NCBI GenBank assembly: GCA_018336035.1
Contig: JAGXRD010000046.1
Location: forward strand, 1-61,880
Length of the DNA stretch: 61,880 bases
Source: Alphaproteobacteria bacterium
Lineage (GTDB): Bacteria > Pseudomonadota > Alphaproteobacteria > Ferrovibrionales > Ferrovibrionaceae
Direction of reading: 5' to 3'
The translations under genes were made by a program, and so were the position numbers. Under the pieces are notes generated by a model. That model saw only the letters and a list, made by a program, of their open reading frames with translations, ran no database searches and was not told the origin of the DNA. Shown piece after piece: positions 37,156-47,468 of this stretch. The first letter of the stretch is position 1; each line of letters begins with the position of its first letter.

Positions 37156-37686
37156 CTAATGCCCGTCGAATTCGCAGAGCGACAACACCTGCACGCCCAG
37201 CGCTTCCAGCTTCTTGCGGCCGCCAAGTTCGGGCAGATCGACGATGAAGGAGCAGCCGACCACGTTGCCCTTATGGGCGCGGATCAGCTTGATCGCGGCT
37301 TCGGCCGTACCGCCGGTGGCGATCAGGTCATCGACGATCAGGATATTCTCGTTTGGCTGGATGGCATCGATATGGATTTCCATCGAATCGGTGCCGTATT
37401 CCAGCTGGTATTCCTGGCTCAGCGTTTTCCACGGCAGCTTGCCGCGCTTGCGCACCGGCACGAAGCCGATCGACAGCTGGTGCGCGATGGCGCCGCCCAG
37501 GATGAAACCGCGCGCCTCGATACCGACCACCTTGTCGATTCGGGTGCCGGCCAGCGGCTGCACCATCTCGTCGACAGTCTTGCGGAAGCCGCGCGCATCC
37601 TGCAGCAACGTGGTGATGTCGCGGAACATGATGCCCGGCTTGGGATAGTCGGGGATCGCGCGAATCTTTTCCTTGATACCCTGCAT
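37156..37686 (-). CDS. apt: Adenine phosphoribosyltransferase
   Basis: A 176-residue type I phosphoribosyltransferase making AMP from adenine and PRPP. The PRPP loop is [15 protein letters not shown], and the N-terminal [21 protein letters not shown] is typical of Apt. mtnP, which releases adenine from methylthioadenosine, lies just upstream on the same strand (gap 21 bp), so the two steps are probably expressed together. Confidence 0.95.
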   Translation of the reverse strand: MQGIKEKIRAIPDYPKPGIMFRDITTLLQDARGFRKTVDEMVQPLAGTRIDKVVGIEARGFILGGAIAHQLSIGFVPVRKRGKLPWKTLSQEYQLEYGTDSMEIHIDAIQPNENILIVDDLIATGGTAEAAIKLIRAHKGNVVGCSFIVDLPELGGRKKLEALGVQVLSLCEFDGH

Positions 37687-37707
37687 GGCGGGCGGGTCCT
37701 TTTCGAA

Positions 37708-38766
37708 TTAAGCCTTCAACACGCGGCCAGCGACCGCATCGAGTTTCTTCAGCACCTTGGGATCGCGCTTTTCCGGCGCGGTAATCAGCGCCGTATCCAG
37801 CACGCGGTCGCAGCCCTGCGGGCAGGTCTCCGGCCGGCTTTTCAGATGCGGCGCCACCTTGGCGACCAGGGCCTGGCCCTTCTCGGCATTGCCGAGCAGC
37901 ACGCGGATCACAGCCGCTACATCGACATGGTCATGGTCCGGATGCCAGCAGTCGTAATCCGTGACCATGGCGACCGAGGCATAGCAGAGCTCAGCCTCGC
38001 GCGCGAGCTTGGCTTCGGGCGCATTGGTCATGCCGATCACGTCGCAGCCCCAGCTCTTGTAAAGGAAGCTTTCGGCCTGGGTGGAGAATTGCGGCCCTTC
38101 CATGCAGAGATACGTGCCGCCGCGCTGCGCAGTAATACCGGCTTCCTTGGCGGCAGCTTCCAAAGCATCGCCCAGCCGGCTGCAGACCGGATGACCGCAG
38201 GAAACATGCGCCACCATGCCGGTGCTGAAGAAGCTCTTCTGCCGCATGAAGGTGCGGTCGATGAACTGGTCGACGATCACGAAAGTGCCTGGCGCCAGAT
38301 GCTCTTTGAACGAACCGCAGGCAGATACCGAGATTACGTCCCGGCAGCCGACGCGCTTCAGCGCATCGATATTGGCACGGTAGTTCACCTCCGACGGCGA
38401 ATGCACATGGCCACGACCGTGTCGCGGCAGGAAAACCAGCTCAGCGCCGTCCAGCGTGCCAAACAGCAGCTCGTCGGAAGGATCGCCCCAGGGCGTGGAG
38501 ACCTTACGCCATTTTGTGTTTTTCAGCCCGGCCATGCCGTAGATGCCACTGCCGCCCAGCACCCCAATACGCACCGGATCGCCGGCTTTGGCGATATGCG
38601 GCTTCGGAACACTCGACGACGCCTTGCCGCGACCGGAGAGCGACCTGGCCGCCACCTTGGCAACGGCTGCGGCAGAGGTCGTCTGCCGGGCCGGCTTGCG
38701 TTTGGCCGCCGGTTTGCGCGTAGTTTTCTTCACGACCTTCTTCACAGCCTTTTTCGTCTTGGCCAT
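37708..38766 (-). CDS. mtnP: S-methyl-5'-thioadenosine phosphorylase with basic N-terminal tail
   Basis: A 352-residue protein. Residues 65-352 are a canonical MTA phosphorylase: VRIGVLGGSGIYG, FLPRHGRGH, SVSACGSFKEHLAPG, CMEGPQFSTQAES, and MTNAPEAKLAREAE. Before it lies a 64-residue Lys/Ala/Pro-rich tail (MAKTKKAVKKVVKKTTRKPA...), not part of the enzyme. The ATG at 38766 has AGAGG upstream. A GTG exactly at residue 65 would give a normal-length enzyme but has no ribosome site. It releases adenine and 5-methylthioribose-1-phosphate. apt follows. Confidence 0.9.
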   Translation of the reverse strand: MAKTKKAVKKVVKKTTRKPAAKRKPARQTTSAAAVAKVAARSLSGRGKASSSVPKPHIAKAGDPVRIGVLGGSGIYGMAGLKNTKWRKVSTPWGDPSDELLFGTLDGAELVFLPRHGRGHVHSPSEVNYRANIDALKRVGCRDVISVSACGSFKEHLAPGTFVIVDQFIDRTFMRQKSFFSTGMVAHVSCGHPVCSRLGDALEAAAKEAGITAQRGGTYLCMEGPQFSTQAESFLYKSWGCDVIGMTNAPEAKLAREAELCYASVAMVTDYDCWHPDHDHVDVAAVIRVLLGNAEKGQALVAKVAPHLKSRPETCPQGCDRVLDTALITAPEKRDPKVLKKLDAVAGRVLKA

Positions 38767-38838
38767 AGTCGATGATCCTCTCGAAGTATGGGCGCGCAAT
38801 GCCGCGCGACTTAAGCAAACCGGTTCCCGAGGCGCAAC

Positions 38839-38868
38839 AAAAAAGGCCGCCGTTTCCGGCGGCCTTTT
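38839..38868 (-). terminator. Terminator of the petABC operon
   Basis: GGCCGCCG (38845-38852) and CGGCGGCC (38857-38864) flanked by A- and T-runs. On the minus strand it ends in TTTTTTG. It lies 25 bp after the petC stop and separates it from mtnP. Confidence 0.88.
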
Positions 38869-38892
38869 GCGTGACTAAAAGCCGTTTGCGGC

Positions 38893-39660
38893 CTAGTGGA
38901 GCCTCGACCAGATGCGCTTCTTCGCGGCGAAGAACAGGCCGGTCAGCACGATCAGGAACACCATCACCTTGAAGCCCAGCCGCTTGCGGTCTTCCAGCTT
39001 GGGCTCGGCAGCCCACATCAGGAAGGCGGAAACGTCATGCGACATCTGCTCAACGCTGGCCTTGGTGCCATCGGCATAGGTCACCTGGTCTTCGTTGAGC
39101 GGCTTGGGCATCGCGATCTGATGGCCCGGGAAATACTCGTTGTAGTTCAGGCCTTCACCCAGCGCAAAACCGGCCGGCGCATCCTTGTAACCGATCAGCA
39201 GGGCGCGGATGTAATCCGGGCCGCCAGCACGGGCCTTGGCGATAAGCGACAGGTCGAGCGGATAGGCGCCGCCGTTGGACGCGCGCGCCGCCTTCTCGTT
39301 CGGGAAGGGCGACGGGAACTTGTCCTGCGGCAGGCCGGGACGCTTGAACATCTCGCCGGCATCGTTCGGGCCGTCATTCACTTCGAACGTGGCCGCCAGC
39401 GCCTTCACTTCAGCTTCATTGAAGCCGATGTCACGCAGGTTGCGGAAGGCCACATACTTCATGGCATGGCAGGCAGCGCAGACTTCCTTATACACCTGAT
39501 AGCCACGCTGCAGTTCTGCGCGGTCGAAGGTGCCGAAGGGGCCGTTGAAGCTCCACTTCTGTGCCGGGATGGCGATTTCCGGACCGGCAGCCAGCGCTGC
39601 CGGAGCAGCCAGGCCGAGGGCCAGGGCAATCAGGATCGCACGCATCTTCATCGTCTTCAT
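38893..39660 (-). CDS. petC: Cytochrome c1 of the bc1 complex
   Basis: A 255-residue protein. A Sec signal covers about residues 1-25 (cleavage at ALAAG). The heme c motif CAACH is at 61-65 and the Met ligand is M184 in IAMPKPL. A C-terminal membrane anchor (about 231-249) ends in KKRIWSRLH. The start at 39660 follows AAGGGGGAT. The open frame to 39762 is antisense-like and lies within petB. It accepts electrons from the Rieske protein and passes them to a soluble cytochrome c. Confidence 0.95.
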   Translation of the reverse strand: MKTMKMRAILIALALGLAAPAALAAGPEIAIPAQKWSFNGPFGTFDRAELQRGYQVYKEVCAACHAMKYVAFRNLRDIGFNEAEVKALAATFEVNDGPNDAGEMFKRPGLPQDKFPSPFPNEKAARASNGGAYPLDLSLIAKARAGGPDYIRALLIGYKDAPAGFALGEGLNYNEYFPGHQIAMPKPLNEDQVTYADGTKASVEQMSHDVSAFLMWAAEPKLEDRKRLGFKVMVFLIVLTGLFFAAKKRIWSRLH

Positions 39661-39673
39661 GGTCCGATCCCCC

Positions 39674-40924
39674 TTACGCCTTGCCTGCGGGCGCGGCGTC
39701 GCCCTTGAGCACGGCCTCGCTGATCGAGGCCGGCAGCTTGAGCGGCTTCTCGAACCAGCCAACCAGCGGCAGCAGGACCAGGAAGTGCGCGAAGTAATAC
39801 ACGGTGCAGACGCGGGCGATGATCAGGTAATAGCCTTCCGCCGGCTTGCCGCCCGCCCAGGTCAGGCCGACGCAGACGATCAGGAAGACCACATAGAGCT
39901 GCTTATAGATCGGGCGGAACTTGGCCGACCGCACCTTGCTGGTATCCAGCCAGGGCAGCAGGAACAGGATCAGGATGGCGCCGAACATCAGCAGCACGCC
40001 GCCGAGCTTGTCCGGGACCGAACGCAGGATCGCGTAGAACGGCAGGAAGTACCATTCCGGCACGATATGCTCCGGCGTCACCAGCGGGTTGGCCGGAATG
40101 TAGTTGTCCGGATGGCCCAGGAAGTTCGGCGCGTAGAACAGCCAGAAGCTGAAGAAGATCAGGAAAGCCCCGACGCCCACCGCGTCCTTGATCGTGTAGT
40201 ACGGGTGGAACGGGATACGGTCCTGCGGGCCCTTGGTGTCGATGCCCAGCGGGTTGTTCGAGCCATGCTGATGCAACGCCAGGATATGCAGCAGCACCAC
40301 GCCGACGATCACGAACGGCAGCAGGTAGTGCAGCGAGAAGAAGCGGTTCAGCGTCGGATTGTCGACCGAGAAACCACCCCACAGCCAGGTCACGATCGGC
40401 TCGCCGATCAACGGAATGGCCGAGAACAAGTTGGTGATCACGGTGGCGCCCCAGAAGCTCATCTGGCCCCAGGGAAGCACGTAACCCATGAACGCGGTCG
40501 CCATCATCAACAGGAAGATGATGAGGCCGAGGAACCACAGCAGCTCACGCGGCGCCTTGTAGGAGCCGTAATACAGGCCGCGGAAGATATGGATGTACAC
40601 CGCGATGAAGAACATCGAGGCGCCATTGGCATGCATGTAACGCAGCAGCCAGCCGTAGTTCACGTCGCGCATGATGTGCTCGACGCTGTCGAAGGCCATC
40701 GAGGTGTGCGGGGTGTAGTGCATCACCAGCACAATGCCGGTGACGATCTGAATCACCAGGCAAAGACCTGCCAGCGAACCGAAGTTCCACCAGTAGTTCA
40801 GGTTCTTCGGGGTGGGATATTGCGTCCCGACCATATGGTCGATGGTGGAGAAGACCGGCAGGCGGTATTCGATCCACTTGACGACGGGATTGGCAAAAAA
40901 GCCGGAGTTGCTGTTGTCAGCCAT
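39674..40924 (-). CDS. petB: Cytochrome b of the bc1 complex
   Basis: A 416-residue membrane protein with eight helices. The heme ligands are H98 and H112 and H199 and H213, the 14-residue spacings of the family. PEWY, the quinol-oxidation-site motif, is present in [14 protein letters not shown]. It carries both b hemes and the Qo and Qi sites. It starts 19 bp after petA and ends 13 bp before petC. Confidence 0.97.
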   Translation of the reverse strand: MADNSNSGFFANPVVKWIEYRLPVFSTIDHMVGTQYPTPKNLNYWWNFGSLAGLCLVIQIVTGIVLVMHYTPHTSMAFDSVEHIMRDVNYGWLLRYMHANGASMFFIAVYIHIFRGLYYGSYKAPRELLWFLGLIIFLLMMATAFMGYVLPWGQMSFWGATVITNLFSAIPLIGEPIVTWLWGGFSVDNPTLNRFFSLHYLLPFVIVGVVLLHILALHQHGSNNPLGIDTKGPQDRIPFHPYYTIKDAVGVGAFLIFFSFWLFYAPNFLGHPDNYIPANPLVTPEHIVPEWYFLPFYAILRSVPDKLGGVLLMFGAILILFLLPWLDTSKVRSAKFRPIYKQLYVVFLIVCVGLTWAGGKPAEGYYLIIARVCTVYYFAHFLVLLPLVGWFEKPLKLPASISEAVLKGDAAPAGKA

Positions 40925-40943
40925 GGGTGCTGGTCCTTAAGCC

Positions 40944-41477
40944 TTAACCGATACGGATGCGGGTATCGTTGAGGAAGGCGTATTCCGGCACCGGCAGATT
41001 GGTCGGTGCGGGGCCTTTGCGGATACGTCCCGACGTATCGTAGTGCGAGCCGTGGCAGGGGCAGAACCAGCCGCCGAAATCGCCCTTCTGGCCGAGCGGC
41101 ACGCAGCCGAGATGGGTGCAGACGCCCATCATGACCAGCCATTCGGGCTTCTTCACGCGATCGGCGTCTTTCTGCGGATCCGGCAGGACGGCGGTGTCGT
41201 CCGTCTTGGCCTGAGCGATCTCGGCTTCGGTGCGATGACGCACGAAGACCGGCTTGCCGCGCCACAGGATGGTGACACTCTGGCCGGCGGCGATCTGGCT
41301 CAGATCCACCTCGGTGCTCGACAGTGCCAGCACGTCGGCCGACGGATTCATCTGATGAATGAACGGCCATACCGCCGCCGCCGCTCCCACCGCGGCGAAG
41401 GCGCCGGCTGCGACGACGATAAAGTCGCGCCGGGTCGGCTCGGTCGTACCGGCCGGTTGGGTCGCTGTCCCTGCCAT
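40944..41477 (-). CDS. petA: Rieske iron-sulfur protein of the bc1 complex
   Basis: A 177-residue protein. A Tat motif TRRDFI (15-20) precedes the single membrane anchor. The 2Fe-2S cluster is bound by C120-T-H122-LGC and C139-P-C141-H142-GS. It opens petABC and lies opposite trmL. The 200-bp gap upstream should hold the operon promoter, but I see no consensus pair. The PetR-like regulator is 18 kb off. Confidence 0.97.
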   Translation of the reverse strand: MAGTATQPAGTTEPTRRDFIVVAAGAFAAVGAAAAVWPFIHQMNPSADVLALSSTEVDLSQIAAGQSVTILWRGKPVFVRHRTEAEIAQAKTDDTAVLPDPQKDADRVKKPEWLVMMGVCTHLGCVPLGQKGDFGGWFCPCHGSHYDTSGRIRKGPAPTNLPVPEYAFLNDTRIRIG

Positions 41478-41677
41478 AGATCCCTCGAAGATAATAAGAC
41501 TTGGAAACGTGACGCGATATTTCTCACTATATGTTGGCGAAGTCCAGCACTTAGCCCGACGGATGCGACAGGTTGCCGCAGGGGTCTTGTGGTTGGAATC
41601 GCCTCAGGAAACCGCGAAAAAACCACCCCCTCTTGCCCCTGCCCAGACACCCGATTCACAAGCGCACCGGAACAGCC

Positions 41678-42136
41678 ATGCGGCTCGCCCTTTTTGAACC
41701 CGACATCCCGCCGAACCTGGGCACGATTCTCCGCCTAGGCGCCTGTCTCGAAACCCCGGTGCATGTGATCGAGCCCTGCGGCTTCCCCTTCTCGATCCAG
41801 ATGGTCCGGCGCAGCGCCATGGATTACCTGGAGCATGCCGAGATTCACCGCCATGACAGCTGGCAGCATTTCCTGGACGAGAAGCCGAAAGGCCGCCTGG
41901 TCCTGATGACCACGAAGGCCGCCATTCCCTACACGGAGTTCCGCTTCACGCCGGACGACATTCTTCTCTTCGGCCGCGAGAGCAAGGGTGCGCCCGACTA
42001 TGTGCATGCCGCCGCCGATGCGCGGCTGCTGATCCCGATCCGGACGGGCTTGCGTTCGATCAATGTCGCAACCGCCGCCGCCATCGTACTTGGCGAGGCG
42101 CTGCGGCAATGCGATGCATTTCCGCGCCGCCCATAG
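41678..42136 (+). CDS. trmL: tRNA (cytidine(34)-2'-O)-methyltransferase
   Basis: A 152-residue SPOUT methyltransferase starting [20 protein letters not shown]. Family motifs include the [15 protein letters not shown] loop and the C-terminal knot sequence [26 protein letters not shown]. It methylates the wobble ribose of tRNA-Leu isoacceptors. The earlier open frame starting at 41573 is not supported. hemF follows after 46 bp. Confidence 0.93.
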   Translation: MRLALFEPDIPPNLGTILRLGACLETPVHVIEPCGFPFSIQMVRRSAMDYLEHAEIHRHDSWQHFLDEKPKGRLVLMTTKAAIPYTEFRFTPDDILLFGRESKGAPDYVHAAADARLLIPIRTGLRSINVATAAAIVLGEALRQCDAFPRRP

Positions 42137-42182
42137 ACAATGCCGGCCGCATCAAACCAGACCGGCAATAAGGAGTATGACG

Positions 42183-43037
42183 ATGACCGATGCCCAGATC
42201 GCTGAACGGCAGCAACGCGCCCGCGCCTGGTTTGAATCCCTGCGCGACCGGATCTGTGCCGCCTTCGAACAGCTCGAGGACGACCTGACCGGGCAGTTGA
42301 GTGATCGGCCGGCCGGACGTTTCGTACGCACGGCCTGGGACCGGCCCGGTGGTGGTGGTGGCGTCATGAGCGTGATGCGCGGCCGCGTCTTCGAGAAGGT
42401 CGGCGTGAATGTCTCAACGGTGGAAGGCGAATTCAGCGAGGAATTCCGCAAGCAGATACCAGGCGCCGCATCGGACGGACGTTTCTGGGCCTCCGGCATA
42501 TCGCTGGTGGCGCATCTGCAGTCGCCGAAAGTGCCGGCGGTGCATATGAACACCCGCTTTCTGGTCACCAGCAAGGCGTGGTTCGGGGGCGGCGCCGATC
42601 TGACGCCGATGGTGCCCGACGAAAACGACACCGCCGCATTCCATGCCGCCCTCAAGGGTGCCTGCGACCGTTCGGACCCGGCCTACTACCCCCGATTCAA
42701 GAAATGGTGCGACGAGTATTTCCATCTGCCGCATCGCAACGAACCCCGTGGCGTCGGCGGCATCTTCTTCGATCAGCTCGATAGCGGTGACTGGGAACGC
42801 GATTTCGACTTCACAAAATCGGTCGGCGAATCGTTCCTCGAATCATACCCAAAAATCGCCCGCAAACACCTCAATGAGTCGTGGTCGGCGGCCGAAAGAG
42901 AGCATCAACTGGTGCGTCGCGGACGCTATGTGGAGTTCAATTTGCTCTACGATCGCGGCACCACATTCGGTCTGAAAACCGGCGGCAACACAGAAGCGAT
43001 TCTGATGTCGATGCCGCCTGAAGTGAAATGGCCGTGA
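42183..43037 (+). CDS. hemF: Oxygen-dependent coproporphyrinogen III oxidase
   Basis: A 284-residue enzyme making protoporphyrinogen IX from coproporphyrinogen III with O2. Motifs such as [46 protein letters not shown], and [19 protein letters not shown] are conserved, and the C-terminus [31 protein letters not shown] matches HemF. AAGGAG lies 8 nt before the ATG at 42183. The Met two codons earlier is too close to it. Confidence 0.95.
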   Translation: MTDAQIAERQQRARAWFESLRDRICAAFEQLEDDLTGQLSDRPAGRFVRTAWDRPGGGGGVMSVMRGRVFEKVGVNVSTVEGEFSEEFRKQIPGAASDGRFWASGISLVAHLQSPKVPAVHMNTRFLVTSKAWFGGGADLTPMVPDENDTAAFHAALKGACDRSDPAYYPRFKKWCDEYFHLPHRNEPRGVGGIFFDQLDSGDWERDFDFTKSVGESFLESYPKIARKHLNESWSAAEREHQLVRRGRYVEFNLLYDRGTTFGLKTGGNTEAILMSMPPEVKWP

Positions 43038-43162
43038 GTGCAAATACATCAGATTCCATGCGGGTTTTCTTGGTGTCGCAGTTTTTCGGAATCACCGCGC
43101 ACACTTTACATCAGCAATGCATTTTCTTTCTTGCGCCACGCGCGATTCACATCGCCGCCGGA

Positions 43163-43193
43163 GCGCGCGCTTAACCATTTTTTAAGCGCGCGC
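43163..43193. other. Inverted repeat after hemF
   Basis: GCGCGCGCTTAA and TTAAGCGCGCGC form a perfect 12-bp repeat around CCATTTT. It could fold as a hairpin or serve as a dyad binding site. It has no proper T-run after the stem and includes the CtrA-type box below. Confidence 0.7.
43171..43185. promoter_or_regulatory. CtrA-type box (TTAA-N7-TTAA)
   Basis: TTAACCATTTTTTAA fits the CtrA consensus TTAA-N7-TTAA exactly, including the TTAACCAT half-site seen in Caulobacter. A second partial half-site (GTGGTTAA) lies at 43202-43209. It is 124 bp upstream of the KA-rich gene. CtrA is the alphaproteobacterial cell-cycle and motility regulator. Binding here is inferred. Confidence 0.55.
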
Positions 43194-43308
43194 AAGATTT
43201 AGTGGTTAATACTGTTGCGTTGTGCTACAGATATACGTGTTCGGGAAACATTTTCCTGAAAACTTCGTTGCGGTGAAAACCGCACTCTAATCCATGGAGG
43301 AGAAACTC

Positions 43309-43419
43309 ATGGCTGCGAAGAAAAAGGCCGCTAAGAAGAAAGTGGCGAAGAAGGCTGTGAAGGCTAAGAAGGCCCCGAAGGCCAAGAAGAAGGCTGCCAA
43401 GAAGAAGGCCAAGAAGTAA
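43309..43419 (+). CDS. Small Lys/Ala-rich histone-H1-like protein
   Basis: A 36-residue protein made of Lys, Ala, Val and one Pro only apart from the start Met (MAAKKKAAKKKVAKKAV...). Lys makes up just over half of it. A strong GGAGGAGA ribosome site and a huge terminator after it support real expression. Such peptides resemble the tails of histone H1-like proteins and would bind DNA or RNA by charge. It is one of several Lys/Ala segments in this window. No homology can be claimed from such low complexity. Confidence 0.75.
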   Translation: MAAKKKAAKKKVAKKAVKAKKAPKAKKKAAKKKAKK

Positions 43420-43449
43420 GGTCTCTTCGGTAGTTTTAGAGTAAGTGGT

Positions 43450-43508
43450 CTTGGGCTCCACGTCGGCCGCCGGGTTTACGGCGCCGACGTGGAGCCCAAG
43501 CGCTTTTT
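43450..43508 (+). terminator. Large terminator of the Lys/Ala-rich gene
   Basis: Arms 43450-43472 and 43479-43500 form a 22-bp stem with one bulged base and the loop GGTTTA, followed by CGCTTTTT. It is the longest stem in the window, as often seen for a short, abundant transcript. Confidence 0.88.
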
Positions 43509-43585
43509 GGGGCATGCACAGTCCATTTGTGCGACGGCAGCCCGATAAAAAATCCTGAAAATTCAAATATTTGATTCTGCGTCGC

Positions 43586-44845
43586 TCACTCGCTGTCGGT
43601 GAGTTGCACTCTTTCGCGCAAGCGCGCCAGGCAGGCTTCGCGATCAGGTATGAAGCCTGCTGCGGCCCACCAGGATTCCAGTTCCTTCAGCAACGCACTC
43701 ACTGTCGGACTCGGCGAGAAGCCAGCCGCCAGGATGTCGGCGCCGCGCAGCGGGAAGATCGGTCGCTGCCAGTTCGCCGTCGCAACCGCGCGCATGACTG
43801 CCTCCGCCTCATCCACTGTCTGGCGCGCCGCGGCCAGCAGCAGTCCATCGCGGCAGCGCTCTGCTCCCAGCCGGTAGAGCGTCAGGCGGAAGGTGGTTTC
43901 ATCCTGCAGCATGCCGGGCTCGAAAGCCGGCAGCGACAGCAGGCCCTCCAGCCGCAGGCGTTGAGCATTCGAAAGCTTGAGGCGGCTGGCAATGTCATCG
44001 GCTGAAGTGTTGCTTTTCAGCAACAGGGCGAGCCGCGGCCAGAGATCTGGATCGGAGCCGCCGGCTGACGCCACCTCCGTCTGCAATCGGATCAGTCGCG
44101 ACAGCGCAGGCATATCCAGCTGCGCCTGCGGCAGGATCGCCGCCAGCACGCCGCTCTGCTGCATCAGCGCCACTGCTTCATCCGCATTGGGCAGGATCAG
44201 GATCTTCAGCAGTTCGTCGCGAATCCGTTCGCCCGACAGGCGGTCGAGCCGGTCCGCTGCTGCGGCGCAGGCCGCCAGCGATGCCGCATCCGGCGCACCT
44301 TTGCCGAACCGGGCATGGAAGCGGAAGAAGCGCAGTACGCGCAGATAGTCTTCCGCTACGCGCTGGGCCGGATCGCCGATGAAGCGCACGATCCCGGCCG
44401 CGAGGTCGGACCGGCCGTCGGTAAAGTCGTAAACTCGGCCCTCGCCGTCGGCATAGAGTGCATTGATCGTAAAATCGCGTCGGGCCGCGTCCTCGGCCCA
44501 GTCGGTGCCGAAGGCAACCGTGGCATGGCGGCCATCGGTGCTGACATCCCGTCGCAAGGTCGTGACCTGGAAGGTGGCGGGCGGAACGACGGCGGTGACG
44601 GTGCCATGCTCGATCCCGGTCGGGACCGCCTTAAGCCCGGCCTTCTGCAGACGCTTGATCACCTGTTCCGGCTTTTCCGGAGTGGCGACATCCACATCGG
44701 CGGGTCGCAGCCCCAGGATGGCGTCGCGCACGCAGCCGCCGACGAAGCGCACCGATGCGCCGCCGGCACCCAGCGCGGCCAGCAGGCTGCGGGTCGGGGC
44801 GGCCGTCATCCAGTCCGGCGGCGGAATCGTCTCGGGCAAATTCAT
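43586..44845 (-). CDS. cca: CCA tRNA nucleotidyltransferase
   Basis: A 419-residue class II nucleotidyltransferase/poly(A) polymerase family protein adding or repairing the CCA end of tRNA. The catalytic acid pair lies in VGGCVRDAILGLRPADVDVAT. RRDFTINALY and the EDYLRVLRFFRFHARFG motif follow. The C-terminal part is helical. The tRNA-binding head fits bacterial Cca. It follows the DUF6111 and Nudix genes on the same strand. Confidence 0.92.
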   Translation of the reverse strand: MNLPETIPPPDWMTAAPTRSLLAALGAGGASVRFVGGCVRDAILGLRPADVDVATPEKPEQVIKRLQKAGLKAVPTGIEHGTVTAVVPPATFQVTTLRRDVSTDGRHATVAFGTDWAEDAARRDFTINALYADGEGRVYDFTDGRSDLAAGIVRFIGDPAQRVAEDYLRVLRFFRFHARFGKGAPDAASLAACAAAADRLDRLSGERIRDELLKILILPNADEAVALMQQSGVLAAILPQAQLDMPALSRLIRLQTEVASAGGSDPDLWPRLALLLKSNTSADDIASRLKLSNAQRLRLEGLLSLPAFEPGMLQDETTFRLTLYRLGAERCRDGLLLAAARQTVDEAEAVMRAVATANWQRPIFPLRGADILAAGFSPSPTVSALLKELESWWAAAGFIPDREACLARLRERVQLTDSE

Positions 44846-44879
44846 GACGGCAGCTTACAGGATTAGAAGCCAGATTTGC

Positions 44880-45134
44880 CTATTGGCCGATACGGCCAGG
44901 CACGATCTTGCCATCCTCGAATCGCGCGGGGGCATAATCGCCCAGCGACTCGCCAAAGAAGGCGCCATAGACAACGAAGCTGAGGATCGTCAGCACCATC
45001 CCGATGGCGGCGAGCCAGAACCAGGGCGTGGCTTCCGGGCCGTCCTTGCCGCTGCGCTTCACATGCCAGATGTACAGGCCATACAGCAGGAAAGGCAGGA
45101 GCAGCGGCAGCAGGTGAACGATCAGGCGACTCAT
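44880..45134 (-). CDS. DUF6111-type small membrane protein
   Basis: An 84-residue protein with two hydrophobic segments (about 4-20 and 38-62) and a polar C-terminus (ESLGDYAPARFEDGKIVPGRI). It matches the DUF6111 pattern known from alphaproteobacteria between the Nudix and cca genes. Function unknown. Its start overlaps the Nudix stop by 4 nt. Confidence 0.7.
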   Translation of the reverse strand: MSRLIVHLLPLLLPFLLYGLYIWHVKRSGKDGPEATPWFWLAAIGMVLTILSFVVYGAFFGESLGDYAPARFEDGKIVPGRIGQ

Positions 45135-45814
45135 CGCTGGCCGGCCCCGGCCGTCTCGCCATGCAGAAGGTCGTGCAGGTTACGCAGCATCCCGGCCGTG
45201 GCCCCCCAGATGTAATAGTCCTGATAGGGCATGGCCCACCACTGGCGCTCGACGCCGTTGAATACGCCTTTGTGCCGCTGGTGATTGCGCGAATCCATCA
45301 GGAAGTCGAATGGTACCTCGAACACCTCGGCCACTTCATGCTGCGCCAGCTGCAGTGCGAAGCCGGGTTTCACCAAGCCGACCACAGGCACCACGGCGAA
45401 GCCAGTGCCGGTGACATAGGCATCCAGCGCACCCAGCACGCTGATATGGCCGCGGTCCAGGCCGATCTCTTCTTCGGTTTCGCGCAATGCCGTGGCGATC
45501 ACGTCGGGATCTTCGGCATCGACGCGACCGCCGGGGAAGCTGATCTGGCCGGCATGATTGGACAGATGCGCGGTGCGCTTGGTCAGGATCACACGTTCGC
45601 CGCCTTCATAGGCCACCACCGGCACCAGCACCGCAGCAGGCTTCAGCGGACCCGGGCGAAAGGGTGCAAAGCCGGGATTGAGCTGGAAATCGCCCTTGGG
45701 GGCCAGCGTATGATCGCGTGGAATCGCGTCGAAAGCCGGCACTGGCTGCAGATGCACGCGCAGACGCTCCACGGTCGGCGTGCTGTCGATAATCAGCGGC
45801 GCGGCAGCATTCAC
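45131..45814 (-). CDS. CoA pyrophosphatase (Nudix)
   Basis: A 227-residue Nudix hydrolase of the NudL/UPF0035 type. The box reads GGRVDAEDPDVIATALRETEEEIGL, and the family prefix LTKRTAHLSNHAGQISFPGG is present. Such enzymes split CoA to 3',5'-ADP and phosphopantetheine. Its stop overlaps the DUF6111 start, and its start overlaps the DUF1285 stop (4 nt each). Confidence 0.92.
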   Translation of the reverse strand: MNAAAPLIIDSTPTVERLRVHLQPVPAFDAIPRDHTLAPKGDFQLNPGFAPFRPGPLKPAAVLVPVVAYEGGERVILTKRTAHLSNHAGQISFPGGRVDAEDPDVIATALRETEEEIGLDRGHISVLGALDAYVTGTGFAVVPVVGLVKPGFALQLAQHEVAEVFEVPFDFLMDSRNHQRHKGVFNGVERQWWAMPYQDYYIWGATAGMLRNLHDLLHGETAGAGQR

Positions 45815-46419
45815 GGCATTTCACCCAACACGAAAAACTGCCCGGCGCTTTCGACGCCCAGCATCGCCTTGCCATCGATGTTTCGCTCTTCCGCCATCTC
45901 GACCAACTGGTAATAGACCGGCCGCGCAAGCAGCGCCTCGAGCCTGTCGCGCACCAATACATAGGGCGAGGGCTCGCCGGTAACAGGGTTGACGCTGATC
46001 CGCAGTGGATGTTCGGCATCCAGCGGCACGACATCGTCGACATTGGTGCGGAAAGCGATCAGCCGGGCCGCACCCTCTGCCTGCCCCGTTTCATTGGCGA
46101 CCGTTGCCTCTACGGCAACGAAGGGGGCGTCGTCGACCCGGATGCCGCATTTCTCCACCGGCGTCACCAGAACGTAACTGTCATCCGGTTCGCGCCGCAA
46201 TATGCTGGCAAAGAGCTTGACCATGGCGGGGCGCGGGATCGGCGAGCCCATATAGTGCCAGCTCCCGTTTCGGGCGATCCGCATGTCGATCTGCCCGCAA
46301 AATGGCGGGTTCCACAAATGGACAGGCGGTTTTTTGCGCAAAGTCTCCTCGCCGCCGAACCGGGCGATCACATCCTTGAGACTTGGGCCTTTTGAGGCGG
46401 TTGCGGACATATGAGTCAT
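45811..46419 (-). CDS. DUF1285-family protein
   Basis: A 202-residue protein with the DUF1285 features: VHLWNPPFCGQIDMRIARNGSWHYMGSPIPRPAMVKLFASILRRE, and YVLVRDRLEALLARPVYYQLVEMAEE. Structural members have a two-domain fold and unknown function. It opens the DUF1285-Nudix-DUF6111-cca set, and diverges from moxR with 38 bp between starts. The Met at codon 4 is an alternative start. Confidence 0.85.
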   Translation of the reverse strand: MTHMSATASKGPSLKDVIARFGGEETLRKKPPVHLWNPPFCGQIDMRIARNGSWHYMGSPIPRPAMVKLFASILRREPDDSYVLVTPVEKCGIRVDDAPFVAVEATVANETGQAEGAARLIAFRTNVDDVVPLDAEHPLRISVNPVTGEPSPYVLVRDRLEALLARPVYYQLVEMAEERNIDGKAMLGVESAGQFFVLGEMP

Positions 46420-46457
46420 ATAGGCTTTCGTTTCGCTTCTACTATATACTCAATCCC

Positions 46458-47456
<999 letters not shown>

Positions 47457-47468
47457 GCCGGACGCGGC

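Noticed and set aside
39530-40972. A 480-codon open frame antisense to petB and petC
   Set aside because: The opposite strand holds clear cytochrome b and c1 genes. The frame is His/Gln/Asp-rich with no recognisable fold.
41478-41677. Promoter pair for petABC or trmL
   Set aside because: A TATAGT-like -10 exists on the minus strand but no acceptable -35 at 16-18 bp, so no call is made.
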